This document shows positions 8,064 through 17,581 of a stretch of DNA of 64,000 nucleotides, in pieces; positions within the stretch are counted from its first letter, which is position 1; the number at the start of each line of letters is the position of its first letter. The notes under the pieces were generated by a model. The model worked only from the letters and a program-made list of their open reading frames with translations, was not told where the DNA came from and did not search any database. Origin of the DNA: Candidatus Zixiibacteriota bacterium (lineage in GTDB: Bacteria > Zixibacteria > MSB-5A5 > GN15 > PGXB01); the NCBI GenBank assembly GCA_016933695.1, contig JAFGAL010000021.1:62001-126000 (forward strand), written 5' to 3'. Both the position numbers and the translations under genes were made by a program.

Positions 8064-10244
8064 ATGGGACGCGCAAAGGTATCGATTGCAATCGGTCTGT
8101 TTATCCTGCTCATGGCAGGAGTCGGCTACGGCGCCGATCGCGAGTATATTCAGGCAAAGGTCTTTATTGACGATGTCAGTCAATTCCCGGAGATCCGGAA
8201 ACTGGGCCTGGACATTATCTGGGCGGAAAAGGGATCAATCGATATTGTCACCGATTCCGAGGAACTCGCCGAAATCGAATCACTCGGATTCAAAACCGAA
8301 ATTGTTCACCAGGATCTGGTGGCCTTTTACCAGTCGCGACTGCCTGACAAGTCCATGGGCGGGTATAAAACGTATGGTGAAATTTCTTCGGATCTGATGT
8401 TCCAGCACCTATTGTATCCGAATATTGTCTCCGAACGGGTCTCTATCGGCCAATCGCTGGAAGGTCGCGATATCTGGGCGATAAAGATTTCCGACAATCC
8501 GGATGTGGACGAGGAGGAACCGGAAGTATTGTACACCGGAACCATTCATGCCCGCGAGGTAATCTGTTCGCATGTCCTGCAGTATTTCGTCGATTATCTA
8601 TGTGAAAACTACGGAACCGATCCCCGGGTTACCGATCTTGTCGATAACCGCGAAATCTGGATCGTGCCGGTTGTCAATCCCGATGGTCTCGTTTATAATG
8701 AACTGACCAATCCCTCCGGCGGAGGGATGTGGCGAAAAAACCGTCGTGACAACGGCGACGGCACCTGGGGGGTTGATCTCAATCGCAACTTTGGATACAT
8801 GTGGGGCTACGATGATATCGGATCATCGCCCGACGGCGAGGATGAGACCTATCGCGGCACCGGGCCGTTTTCCGAACCGGAGACTCAGGTCATGCGTGAT
8901 TTCACCTATGCCCATGATTTCGGGCTGACCGTCTATTACCATTCTGCGGCCAGCGTGATTCTCTGGCCGATGGGCTGGACCACCGAACCAACCGCCGATG
9001 AACCGCTATTCTACGCAATTGCCGACACGCTGGCGGCTTTTAACCATTACGGTATCGGTTCCGGACTGATCGGGTATACCACCAACGGCGGAAGTGATGA
9101 CTGGCAGTATGGCGAACTGGGCCAAATCAGTTATGTGATTGAAGTCGGACGACGGTATTCCGACGGCTTCTGGCCGGACCCGTCACGAATCGATTCACTC
9201 GTCGAGGAGAATCTCGAATCCAACCTCCTATTCGCCGAATATGCCGCCGATCCGCACTCGGTTTTTGCACCCAACCAGCCGACTATTACCGCTCCGGAAG
9301 AAGTGGTCGAGAGTAATCCCATTACCGTTGACTGGTCGGTTGAGGACACGCTGAATCCCGCCGTACAGTACGCCCTGCTGGAAATGCAGAATCCGTCCGC
9401 GGTCATCGATACCGGTTATGACGAGTATAACTGGGTTACCAAGGGATTTGTGAATGTCCATGATATCGGCTATAATGGCCTGGGCTGTTTCTGGTCGGGT
9501 CAACCGGTCCGTTACCTGAGTTTCATGCAGTCCAAATACCCGTATTTGGTACAACCCAATGATACCCTCAAATTTAAAATCCGGTATTGTATGAACGATG
9601 GTTTTGATTTTGGTTATGTCGACGTGTCAACCGATGGCGGAATCACTTTTGCCCCTATCCCGGGCAATATTACGACACTGGATAATCCCTATGGAAACTC
9701 GCGCGGTCCGGGAATAACCGGATATACCGAGGAGGAATGGGTGGATGGCTTCTTTGACCTTTCCGCTTTTACCGGACAGGAAATTTACGTCAGATTTTCA
9801 ATTGAAAACTTCGATGTCGCCTGGGCGTGCTACGGTATGCTGATCGACAATATCTCTCCGGTTACCACCTTCGAAACGGTTGACGTCATTGCCGATGACA
9901 TTACCGACACAACCTACATTCTCACCGGACGGACCGAAGGCGACTATTATTACCGGGTGCGTCCAATGGATGCCGACGCACAATGGGGACGACTCTCTGA
10001 TATTGCGAAAGTCAGTGTCAATGCGGCATATGTCTGCGGTGATCCCAATGATGACGAAACGGTCAACCTGCTTGACGTTCTCTATCTGATTGATTTCCTG
10101 TACGGCAATCCGACCGGCCCCGTACCGATTCCACCGGAGGCGGGCGATGCCAACGCCGACACTTCGATCAATTTGCTCGACGTGCTGTATCTGATTGATT
10201 TCCTCTATGGAGTTCCACCGGGTCCCGACCCGTTGTGTCCGTAA
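8064..10244 (+). CDS. Secreted M14 zinc carboxypeptidase with C-terminal dockerin-like pair (paralog 2)
   Basis: This 726-residue paralog has the same plan as the gene before it: signal peptide (FILLMAGVGYGA), propeptide ending near QSRLPDKSMGGYKT, M14 domain, immune-inhibitor-A-like beta-sandwich and dockerin-like pair (about 658-726). Catalytic residues are His162, Glu165, His293 and Glu360. The specificity position is again Asp (GGSDDW). The ATG at 8064 is preceded by GGGAGGT. An earlier overlapping frame starting at 7996 is spurious. The catalytic core is about 5 residues shorter before the catalytic Glu (YVIEVG), and the third ligand is followed by SAASVILW rather than SYSNLCLW, so the substrate cleft probably differs from paralogs 1 and 3. 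Confidence 0.93.
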   Translation: MGRAKVSIAIGLFILLMAGVGYGADREYIQAKVFIDDVSQFPEIRKLGLDIIWAEKGSIDIVTDSEELAEIESLGFKTEIVHQDLVAFYQSRLPDKSMGGYKTYGEISSDLMFQHLLYPNIVSERVSIGQSLEGRDIWAIKISDNPDVDEEEPEVLYTGTIHAREVICSHVLQYFVDYLCENYGTDPRVTDLVDNREIWIVPVVNPDGLVYNELTNPSGGGMWRKNRRDNGDGTWGVDLNRNFGYMWGYDDIGSSPDGEDETYRGTGPFSEPETQVMRDFTYAHDFGLTVYYHSAASVILWPMGWTTEPTADEPLFYAIADTLAAFNHYGIGSGLIGYTTNGGSDDWQYGELGQISYVIEVGRRYSDGFWPDPSRIDSLVEENLESNLLFAEYAADPHSVFAPNQPTITAPEEVVESNPITVDWSVEDTLNPAVQYALLEMQNPSAVIDTGYDEYNWVTKGFVNVHDIGYNGLGCFWSGQPVRYLSFMQSKYPYLVQPNDTLKFKIRYCMNDGFDFGYVDVSTDGGITFAPIPGNITTLDNPYGNSRGPGITGYTEEEWVDGFFDLSAFTGQEIYVRFSIENFDVAWACYGMLIDNISPVTTFETVDVIADDITDTTYILTGRTEGDYYYRVRPMDADAQWGRLSDIAKVSVNAAYVCGDPNDDETVNLLDVLYLIDFLYGNPTGPVPIPPEAGDANADTSINLLDVLYLIDFLYGVPPGPDPLCP

Positions 10245-10263
10245 GAGAAAATGCGAACTTACC

Positions 10264-10296
10264 CGGGGACAGGTATTACCTGTCCCCGTTTTTTTT
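10264..10296 (+). terminator. Rho-independent terminator after paralog 2
   Basis: An 11-bp stem (10264-10274 with 10278-10288), loop ATT, then eight T. It separates the second and third carboxypeptidase genes into distinct transcripts. Confidence 0.9.
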
Positions 10297-10331
10297 GTCG
10301 CCCGGATTTGTCCATGGCCATAAAAAGCAGC

Positions 10332-10359
10332 TTGTCAGATTTCGATATCCGGTTATATT
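10332..10359 (+). promoter_or_regulatory. Promoter of third M14 gene
   Basis: TTGTCA at 10332-10337 and TATATT at 10354-10359 with 16-base spacing, the same spacing as the first paralog's promoter. Confidence 0.55.
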
Positions 10360-10410
10360 TCATATAGCAGGCCCTGTATCGGCACAACAGAATAGCAGTC
10401 CGGAGGACTC

Positions 10411-12606
10411 ATGGCCCGTTCACGAGCCGTCTCCGCCGTCCTGTTGATGCTTGCAGTTGTCACCTTGGATGCCGCATCGGCACAACAGACGAACGTTCAA
10501 GCCAGAGTGCATGTAACTTCGGTGGCGCAATATGTCCGACTGATGGAGTTACACCCCGAAATAGCCCGCGAAGAACCGGGTATTGTCGAGGTTATCATCC
10601 CGGAAAAACAACTGACTGCCCTTGTCGATCTGGGATATCGGGTTGATATTGTCCATGACGATATCGTATCGTTCTATCAGTCCCGCCTCCCCGCAAAATC
10701 CATGGGCGGGTATAAAACGCTTGCGGAGATAGCATCCCATCTGGACAGCGCCATAGCCGATCATGCCGACCTCATTTCCGGGCCGCATGTCATCGGGCAA
10801 TCACTCGAAGAGCGTACTATCCTGGCATATAAAATATCCGACTATCCCGAACTCGACGAGGATGAACCGGAGGTCCTCTACACCGCCGCGATCCATGCCC
10901 GCGAAGTGATCACACCGGAGGTTTTGCTGTATTACATGGATCATCTCACCGACCAATACGGGATCGATTCGAATATAAGCGCCATGGTTGACAACCGCGA
11001 ACTCTGGTTCATACCGGTCGTCAATCCCGATGGTTATGTTTATAATGAAAACACCTCCCCTGAAGGGGGCGGGATGTGGCGCAAGAACCGTCGCGATAAC
11101 GGTGACGGAACATTCGGGGTCGATATCAACCGCAATTACGGTTATATGTGGGGATATGACGATATCGGATCATCACCTGACGGCGAGGACGAAGACTATC
11201 GCGGTAGCGGACCGTTTTCCGAGCCGGAATCCCAGGTCATGCGCGATTTTATTTCATCGCACTCCTTTGTCGTAACGGTGTACTACCATTCCTACGGCAA
11301 TCTTGTCATCTGGCCGTACGCTTATAAAAAAGAGGTCTATACCCCGGAAAACAGGCTTTTCGCCGCTGTCGGAGAATATCTGGAAACACTCAACGGATAC
11401 TATCCCAATCCCGCCTGGACGCTGTATCCCATTAACGGATTCAGCGACGACTGGGGGTTTGCGGAACAAACGCTGAAGAACAAAAACTATGCGTTTACGA
11501 TCGAGGTCGGCGGGTATGACGACGGTTTTTGGCCGGAGTTGTCACGGATTAGTGATCTGGTGAGTGAAAACCTCGCAGGGAATGTATACCTGGCGTCAAT
11601 TGCAGGGAATATGCAATCCGCACTCCGCCCTCTGCCGCCGGCGGTCACCCATCCCGATACCATCTCGTTCGGGGAGGCGGGAACAATCAGCTGGTCATCA
11701 GACGATACCCTTAATCCCGCCGTCTGTTTCGAACTGACGGAATTTCAGGGACAGCACCGTATCACCGACAGCGTCAAAGACGTTTCGCACTGGATCAACA
11801 AGGACGCGCATTTCACGCTTTCCATAAATGCCCATTCGGGAGACTTTAGTTTCTTTTCCGGTGCACACAGTACGGTCAATCGTTATATACAGTCGCAATA
11901 CCCCTATGTGGTCCAGCCGCATGACACATTGAAATTCTGGACCAAATACGGCATGCCGCTCTATTGGGATTATGCCTATGTCGAAATTTCAACCGACGGG
12001 GAAAGCTTCTCGCCCATTCCCGGCAATATCACGACCAACGAGAATCTCTACGGTCATAATCGCGGGAACGGAATCACCGGCGATCAATATCTCTGGAAAG
12101 AAGCATTGTTCGATCTTTCCGCCTTTGTCGGGGATAGCATCTATATGCGGTTTTCATTCCGCGATTACAGTGTTGCCCTGGCCTATTGGGGAATTCATAT
12201 CGATGATATCTCTCCGGTTGTCTGTTTCGATACGGCAATTGTCCTGGCATCCGACCTCACCGATACTGCCGTCACGATCTCTGACAAACCGCCTGGGGAA
12301 TACTATTATCGGGTTCGCGCCAAAGACGCCGATGAGCAATGGAGCTTGCCATCATCACTGGCCAAAGTAACCATCGCCGAAGCTCCCGAACCGAGATGCG
12401 GCGATGTCAACGGTGACAATAATGTCGACTTGCTGGATATTCTCTTTCTTATCAGTCATATTTACGGAAATCCGCCTGGCCCCACACCTGAGGATCCGGA
12501 ATCGGCCGATGTCAATGCCGACGGCGATATCAATTTGCTGGACATTTTACATCTGATTTCATATCTCTACGGCAATCCCCCGGGACCGGACCCAACATGT
12601 CCGTAA
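10411..12606 (+). CDS. Secreted M14 zinc carboxypeptidase with C-terminal dockerin-like pair (paralog 3)
   Basis: The product is 731 residues with the same architecture as its two neighbours. The start ATG follows CGGAGGACTC. The signal peptide runs to about residue 25 (DAASAQQ), and the propeptide ends near QSRLPAKSMGGYKT. The zinc site is His162/Glu165 (IHAREV) and His293 (YYHSYGN), with catalytic Glu365 (TIEVGG). The specificity loop reads GFSDDW, again Asp at the carboxypeptidase-B-like position. A beta-sandwich (about 430-630, ending HIDDISPV) is followed by the dockerin-like pair (662-731) ending in TCP. The spread of differences over the whole length suggests an old duplication, not a recent one. 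Confidence 0.93.
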   Translation: MARSRAVSAVLLMLAVVTLDAASAQQTNVQARVHVTSVAQYVRLMELHPEIAREEPGIVEVIIPEKQLTALVDLGYRVDIVHDDIVSFYQSRLPAKSMGGYKTLAEIASHLDSAIADHADLISGPHVIGQSLEERTILAYKISDYPELDEDEPEVLYTAAIHAREVITPEVLLYYMDHLTDQYGIDSNISAMVDNRELWFIPVVNPDGYVYNENTSPEGGGMWRKNRRDNGDGTFGVDINRNYGYMWGYDDIGSSPDGEDEDYRGSGPFSEPESQVMRDFISSHSFVVTVYYHSYGNLVIWPYAYKKEVYTPENRLFAAVGEYLETLNGYYPNPAWTLYPINGFSDDWGFAEQTLKNKNYAFTIEVGGYDDGFWPELSRISDLVSENLAGNVYLASIAGNMQSALRPLPPAVTHPDTISFGEAGTISWSSDDTLNPAVCFELTEFQGQHRITDSVKDVSHWINKDAHFTLSINAHSGDFSFFSGAHSTVNRYIQSQYPYVVQPHDTLKFWTKYGMPLYWDYAYVEISTDGESFSPIPGNITTNENLYGHNRGNGITGDQYLWKEALFDLSAFVGDSIYMRFSFRDYSVALAYWGIHIDDISPVVCFDTAIVLASDLTDTAVTISDKPPGEYYYRVRAKDADEQWSLPSSLAKVTIAEAPEPRCGDVNGDNNVDLLDILFLISHIYGNPPGPTPEDPESADVNADGDINLLDILHLISYLYGNPPGPDPTCP

Positions 12607-12797
12607 GACACTGCCATTCTGTCACATACCAAAAACCGAATCTTCACGGAAAACATGCCGACACTTTTATGCTTTGGGTCGTCTCAAACGTATTGTAATT
12701 ATAGGACATAAAACCAAGGGTTTTTGGGGATTTACCGATATAATCAACAGACCGACGCACCTAAAACCTTGATATACCGGGAAGCCACGGAGTTTTT

Positions 12798-15700
12798 ATG
12801 CGGTTTTTCACCATCACCGGACTTGTCGCCATCGTCATACTCCTGGCCGGCAATTCGGCCTTGGCTCAAATTAGTGAGGGGGGAACACCATACAGCTTTT
12901 CACACACGCTTCGGACATCACGAGTAAATCTGAGTGCTTCAGTGATGGAGACGGTCGATGTCGCGGCGTTTCTCGCGGAGGATTCCTCGGAGATGGGAAA
13001 GGATATCCCCTACCGATTCGGGGCGCCGTTCGATGTCAATTACACTCCGCAAAACTCCGGAACCTGGGAAGAACTCCCCGACGGATCAGGCTTGTGGCGG
13101 CTGAAGATCTCATCGCCCGGAGCATATTCGATTAATCTCTTATTCGATGATTTCCATATTCCTGAGAACGCCCGGCTGTTTATCTATAATGAAGATGGCT
13201 CGCATGTTATCGGGGCGTTCACCCGGCGCAACAACAAGGAACATGGTCAGTTTGCAACCGCACCGGTCAGGGGTGACACAATTGTTCTGGAATACTATGA
13301 ACCTGCCGATATCCGCGGTTTGGGCAATATCACTATTTCACGGGTGGTGCATGCCTATCGCAACCTGTTCGATTTCACTGTCGCCAAGGATATCATGGAA
13401 TACGGTGAGTCCGGCGCCTGCAACAATAACATCAACTGCCCGGAGGGCGAACCGTGGCAGGACCAGAAACGATCGGTCGCGATGATTATCACGTCGGGAG
13501 GATCACGAATCTGTACCGGGGCACTGGTCAACAACGCCCGTCAGGATCAGGCCCCGCTGTTCTTGACCGCCAATCACTGCCTCGGGAGTGAGGAAAGCTG
13601 GGTATTCATGTTCAACTATGAAAGTCCCACCTGCGATAATGCCGATGGACCGGACTATTACACCGTGCAGGGATCGGACCTGCTGGCGACCTATTATACC
13701 TCGGATTTCGCCCTTCTGGAACTGGATGAACAACCGCCGGATTCATACCAGGTGTATTTTTCGGGATGGTCCGCCGTGGATATCGCACCGGAATCCTCGG
13801 TGTGCATTCATCATCCATCCGGGGACATTAAAAAGATTTCATTCGACTATGATTCCGCCACCGCCACGCCGTACTTGGGGACGTCGACAGGAACTTCCCA
13901 CTGGCGTATTGGCCAATGGGAGGACGGAACCACCGAACCGGGTTCATCCGGCTCGCCCTTGTTCGACCAGCACCAACGAATTATCGGCCAGCTTCATGGC
14001 GGATACGCCTCCTGCAATAATCCCACCGCCTCCGACTGGTACGGTCGCGTGGCGATGTCCTGGGAGGGCGGCGGCACGTCGGATTCCCGTCTCAAAGACT
14101 GGCTCGATCCCGACAATACCGGAATTCTGGCGCTGGACGGTTTCGATCCCTATGCGGGGACTATTATCATACACAATCCGCTGGGAAACACCAGCGACAC
14201 GCTGAATGATTATGAAGTTGTCTGCACCATTACCACCAATGCGACATTGATCACCGACTCGCTTTTGTTGTACTGGCGCACCTCCGGCAACTGGATAGCC
14301 GAGACCCTGATATCCACCGGCACACCGGATGAATATCATGCCTTTATTCCGGCCCAGCCGGCCGGAACGGGAATCGAGTATTACCTGTATGCCGTCGATA
14401 TCGCCGGAGTCGCCGACACCACCGATGTCTATTCGTTCATGGTGCTTGATTACGGTGTGGACTTGATCCCGGGTTCGAGTTCATTATCGGCGGCGGTCAA
14501 TGACACGACCTGGTATGATTTGACCGCGCACAATATCGGTATATTCGATGACACGTATTCCCTCATGCCATCCGGCCACATCTGGCCGACCACGATCTGG
14601 GATGCCTCGCGCATGGATGAGATTACCACCACCGGAATCATAACTCAGGGACAGAGCCTTTCATTCTCAATCCGGGTGGTGATCCCGACCAGCGTCTTCG
14701 GTGATCTTGATACGGCCAGGATTATTGCGATCTCTCAGACGATCCCCTCCCTGACCGACACTGCCATGCTGGTAACCGTTTCCGAGGGTGAACCGTTGCA
14801 GGTGCCGATTACCGAGCCATTTGCCGATCCGGATCTCAATAGTGCGATTTGGGTGTACAACGCCGGGGCAACGGTTACTTCCGAAGCATACGCCGATCTG
14901 TCGGCTCCGTTCAGCCTCAATTTCGATGGTAACCCGGTCGGTGCGGACACAGTATTCACTCAGGCCATTGATCTCGAGTACGAAACCAATGTCATCCTGA
15001 CATATCTGTATAATCAGGGAATCGCGGGAGAGGCGCCCGATGACGGTGATGACCTGTTTCTCGAGTACTATAATGATATGGGACACTGGGCGGTCTTAAA
15101 ACAGCTTGCCGGTTCGGGATCATCCATGTCGGGGTTCGAGATGGTAAGGTTGAGTTTGCCGTCCGATGCGTATCATTCCACGTTCCGACTTCGTTTTCAC
15201 AATCTCGCCACGGTCGGCAATTACGATGATTGGTATATCGATGAAATTTACATCGGCCCGCCGCCCGATTACGATGTTGCGGTCACACCGTCACTCCAGA
15301 CCAATTATGGATCGTCAGGAGATACCGTGTCATTCCTTTTGACTATTCATAATCAGGGTCTGTATGACGACAGTTATATTTTTGTCGATTCCGGATCGAT
15401 ATGGGATGTGGGTTTCTTCACCGCCGATGGTATGACACAGATCAACACCACCGGCGTAATCCCCCCTGTCGACTCCGAAATCATCATGATAAAAGTTCAT
15501 ATCCCCGAAACGGTCATCATGAACGAAGGCGACACGTCTATCGTCAAGGTGATCTCGCAAGGCAATGCCCTGGTGTATGCCATCGCCACGATCGTGCCGA
15601 TTTCCGCCGGCTCCGCCGGAGGATTCCCGTGGTACGAACCATTTCCGGATGACACCCTGAGTTCGGTTCGATGGGTCAGCAATGTCGGCGCAACGATCTC

Positions 15701-17348
15701 GCCTGACGGATTAAACCCGCCGTCGATGCCCTATTCATTGAACCTCGACGGTGGCAATGATACGGTTGTCACACAATTAATCGATCTTTCCGAGCATTCC
15801 GGGGCGATTCTGGCTTATTACGTACAAGGCGGCGGCGGCGGCGAAACTCCCGACGTCGGCGATTATCTTCGGGTCGACTACCGCAATGCCTACGGGGAAT
15901 GGCTGAGCCTGAATAACCATCCCGGCACCGGCATGATTCAATCCGCGTTCACTAACATTGTTCTGGCACTTCCGGCCGATGCCATGCACGGCAATTTCCA
16001 ACTGCGCTTTTACTCGTTCGGTTCCTGTGTGGATTGTGACGACTGGTTCATCGATGATATCCGGGTGGATTTCGCGCCGGAGATCTCAGTCGATCCGAAC
16101 CGGTTTGACTTTGTCATGAATACCGGCGACTCGGCCACCGATCAACTCATAATCGCCAATAACGGCCCCGGCGGGCTGATTTACAGTATTACCGCCCTGC
16201 CGCAACACGACAAAATAACTGCATCCATGGTGATGGAACCGGCGCGGCATACTTATCCCGACGGATTCCATGACTATATCGACGAGAAAGGATTCGACGA
16301 TCCACGGGTCGGGATTCCAGTAAACAAGAACGCCGGCGGACCGGATGGAACCGGTTACTACTGGGTTGATTCCGATCAATCCGGCGGGCCGACATTCGCC
16401 TGGTATGATATTTCAACGCTGGGTGCCATTGTAAGCGGGCTGGATGACGATAACTATGTCGGGCCGTTCGACCTGCAGTTCGATTTTCCTTTCTACGACA
16501 GTAGCTATAACAGCCTGTTCATCGGCTCCAACGGCATCATCGGCTTTTCCGCATCCGGTATGGATTCGCGGTTTAAAACGTCTCTTCCGTCAACAGCCAC
16601 CCCGAATGCCATTCTGGCCTGGCTTTGGGACGATCTTGATATAACCAACGGCAACAATCCCGATGCGAACGTGTATATCCTGTCCGAAGCTTCGCAGTGC
16701 ATTGTTCAGTTTAGCGGGTTTCCCGAATACGGTGCCGGGGCTGGCGACGTGGTCACCACGCAGGTAATAATCGCTGAGGACGGGACAATCCAGTACCAGT
16801 ACCTTTCCGTTGATCCGGAATTCGACGTCACCTCCTGTGCCGTCGGGATCGAAAACCCCGCCGGAACCGATGGGCTTGAAGTCGCGTATCTGACGCCATA
16901 TCTCAAGGACAGTTTGGCTGTGGAGTTTTACCGGCCCTACCGCTGGCTGGAACTTGACCGGCTATCCGGAAGCCTCGATTCCGGCGAGGCCGACACCATT
17001 AATCTGAAAATCACTACTGCGCAACTTGATTCCGGGACATATGAAGCTGATCTTATCATCACCGGCAATGATCCCAATCCGGCTAATAATCCTGTGATTG
17101 TTCCGGTGACTCTGAATGTGTCATCATCATCTTATGTTTGTGGTGATGCCAATGGCGATGGGGATTTCAATCTGCTGGATGTATTATATTTAATTATCTA
17201 TATCTATCAGACTCCTCCCGGGCCGGCTCCTGATCCCATGGAATCAGGCGACGCCAATGCCGATGGCGACGTGAATCTGCTTGATATTCTGCACATGATC
17301 AGCAACATATATGGTAATCCGCCGGGCCCGCCACCGCTTTGCCCTTAA
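12798..17348 (+). CDS. Large secreted lysyl-endopeptidase-like serine protease with dockerin-like C-terminus
   Basis: The product is 1516 residues. A signal peptide (1-24) and propeptide precede a chymotrypsin-fold domain of the Achromobacter lysyl endopeptidase type (about 200-455). The triad is His260 (LTANHCLG), Asp303 (SDFALLEL) and Ser384 (PGSSGSP). QLHGG (His400) and SDWYGRV (Asp413) align by eye with the auxiliary His and the Lys-binding Asp of that enzyme, so cleavage after Lys is predicted. Later regions include two MAM/immune-inhibitor-A-like beta-sandwiches (around 670-810 and 945-1090) each preceded by a CARDB-like segment, a further segment with a NTGDSATDQLIIANNGPGG stretch, and a final paired dockerin-like module (about 1446-1516, ending LCP). 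A weak GGAG lies 5 bases before the start. It probably acts with the three upstream carboxypeptidases outside the cell. Confidence 0.9.
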   Translation: MRFFTITGLVAIVILLAGNSALAQISEGGTPYSFSHTLRTSRVNLSASVMETVDVAAFLAEDSSEMGKDIPYRFGAPFDVNYTPQNSGTWEELPDGSGLWRLKISSPGAYSINLLFDDFHIPENARLFIYNEDGSHVIGAFTRRNNKEHGQFATAPVRGDTIVLEYYEPADIRGLGNITISRVVHAYRNLFDFTVAKDIMEYGESGACNNNINCPEGEPWQDQKRSVAMIITSGGSRICTGALVNNARQDQAPLFLTANHCLGSEESWVFMFNYESPTCDNADGPDYYTVQGSDLLATYYTSDFALLELDEQPPDSYQVYFSGWSAVDIAPESSVCIHHPSGDIKKISFDYDSATATPYLGTSTGTSHWRIGQWEDGTTEPGSSGSPLFDQHQRIIGQLHGGYASCNNPTASDWYGRVAMSWEGGGTSDSRLKDWLDPDNTGILALDGFDPYAGTIIIHNPLGNTSDTLNDYEVVCTITTNATLITDSLLLYWRTSGNWIAETLISTGTPDEYHAFIPAQPAGTGIEYYLYAVDIAGVADTTDVYSFMVLDYGVDLIPGSSSLSAAVNDTTWYDLTAHNIGIFDDTYSLMPSGHIWPTTIWDASRMDEITTTGIITQGQSLSFSIRVVIPTSVFGDLDTARIIAISQTIPSLTDTAMLVTVSEGEPLQVPITEPFADPDLNSAIWVYNAGATVTSEAYADLSAPFSLNFDGNPVGADTVFTQAIDLEYETNVILTYLYNQGIAGEAPDDGDDLFLEYYNDMGHWAVLKQLAGSGSSMSGFEMVRLSLPSDAYHSTFRLRFHNLATVGNYDDWYIDEIYIGPPPDYDVAVTPSLQTNYGSSGDTVSFLLTIHNQGLYDDSYIFVDSGSIWDVGFFTADGMTQINTTGVIPPVDSEIIMIKVHIPETVIMNEGDTSIVKVISQGNALVYAIATIVPISAGSAGGFPWYEPFPDDTLSSVRWVSNVGATISPDGLNPPSMPYSLNLDGGNDTVVTQLIDLSEHSGAILAYYVQGGGGGETPDVGDYLRVDYRNAYGEWLSLNNHPGTGMIQSAFTNIVLALPADAMHGNFQLRFYSFGSCVDCDDWFIDDIRVDFAPEISVDPNRFDFVMNTGDSATDQLIIANNGPGGLIYSITALPQHDKITASMVMEPARHTYPDGFHDYIDEKGFDDPRVGIPVNKNAGGPDGTGYYWVDSDQSGGPTFAWYDISTLGAIVSGLDDDNYVGPFDLQFDFPFYDSSYNSLFIGSNGIIGFSASGMDSRFKTSLPSTATPNAILAWLWDDLDITNGNNPDANVYILSEASQCIVQFSGFPEYGAGAGDVVTTQVIIAEDGTIQYQYLSVDPEFDVTSCAVGIENPAGTDGLEVAYLTPYLKDSLAVEFYRPYRWLELDRLSGSLDSGEADTINLKITTAQLDSGTYEADLIITGNDPNPANNPVIVPVTLNVSSSSYVCGDANGDGDFNLLDVLYLIIYIYQTPPGPAPDPMESGDANADGDVNLLDILHMISNIYGNPPGPPPLCP

Positions 17349-17374
17349 AAGTAATGCCATAAAACAATATCTCG

Positions 17375-17404
17375 CGGGACAGTCGATTTGACTGTCCCGT
17401 TTTT
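17375..17404 (+). terminator. Rho-independent terminator
   Basis: A 10-bp stem (17375-17384 with 17390-17399, CGGGACAGTC/GACTGTCCCG), loop GATTT and five T, 26 bases after the protease stop. Confidence 0.9.
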
Positions 17405-17432
17405 ATGTAAAATCTTACCCCGGATTACAAAC

Positions 17433-17461
17433 TTGACAAATAACGCATTGTGGGATATATT
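17433..17461 (+). promoter_or_regulatory. Consensus sigma70-like promoter
   Basis: TTGACA at 17433-17438, a 17-base spacer and TATATT at 17456-17461. The predicted leader of about 115 bases contains the inverted repeat at 17504-17538. Confidence 0.75.
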
Positions 17462-17503
17462 GTTATAGTCATGCCTTGCTTACTCTTCACCTTACCCAGA
17501 TTA

Positions 17504-17538
17504 TTAGGTAACTGCTTGGATTGGTTTATGTTACCTAA
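17504..17538 (+). repeat. Inverted repeat in the 5' leader
   Basis: TTAGGTAAC at 17504-17512 pairs perfectly with GTTACCTAA at 17530-17538 around a 17-base loop. It lies between the promoter and the ribosome site, so it could be an operator or an mRNA hairpin. Confidence 0.45.
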
Positions 17539-17581
17539 ATGGCACACGAGAAAAACATGAGTCAAATATACTGGAGGAATC

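Noticed and set aside
7996-8397. 133-residue ORF overlapping the second M14 gene
   Set aside because: It overlaps the M14 coding frame, which has a ribosome site, signal peptide and full domains; the codon pattern of this frame is that of a shadow.
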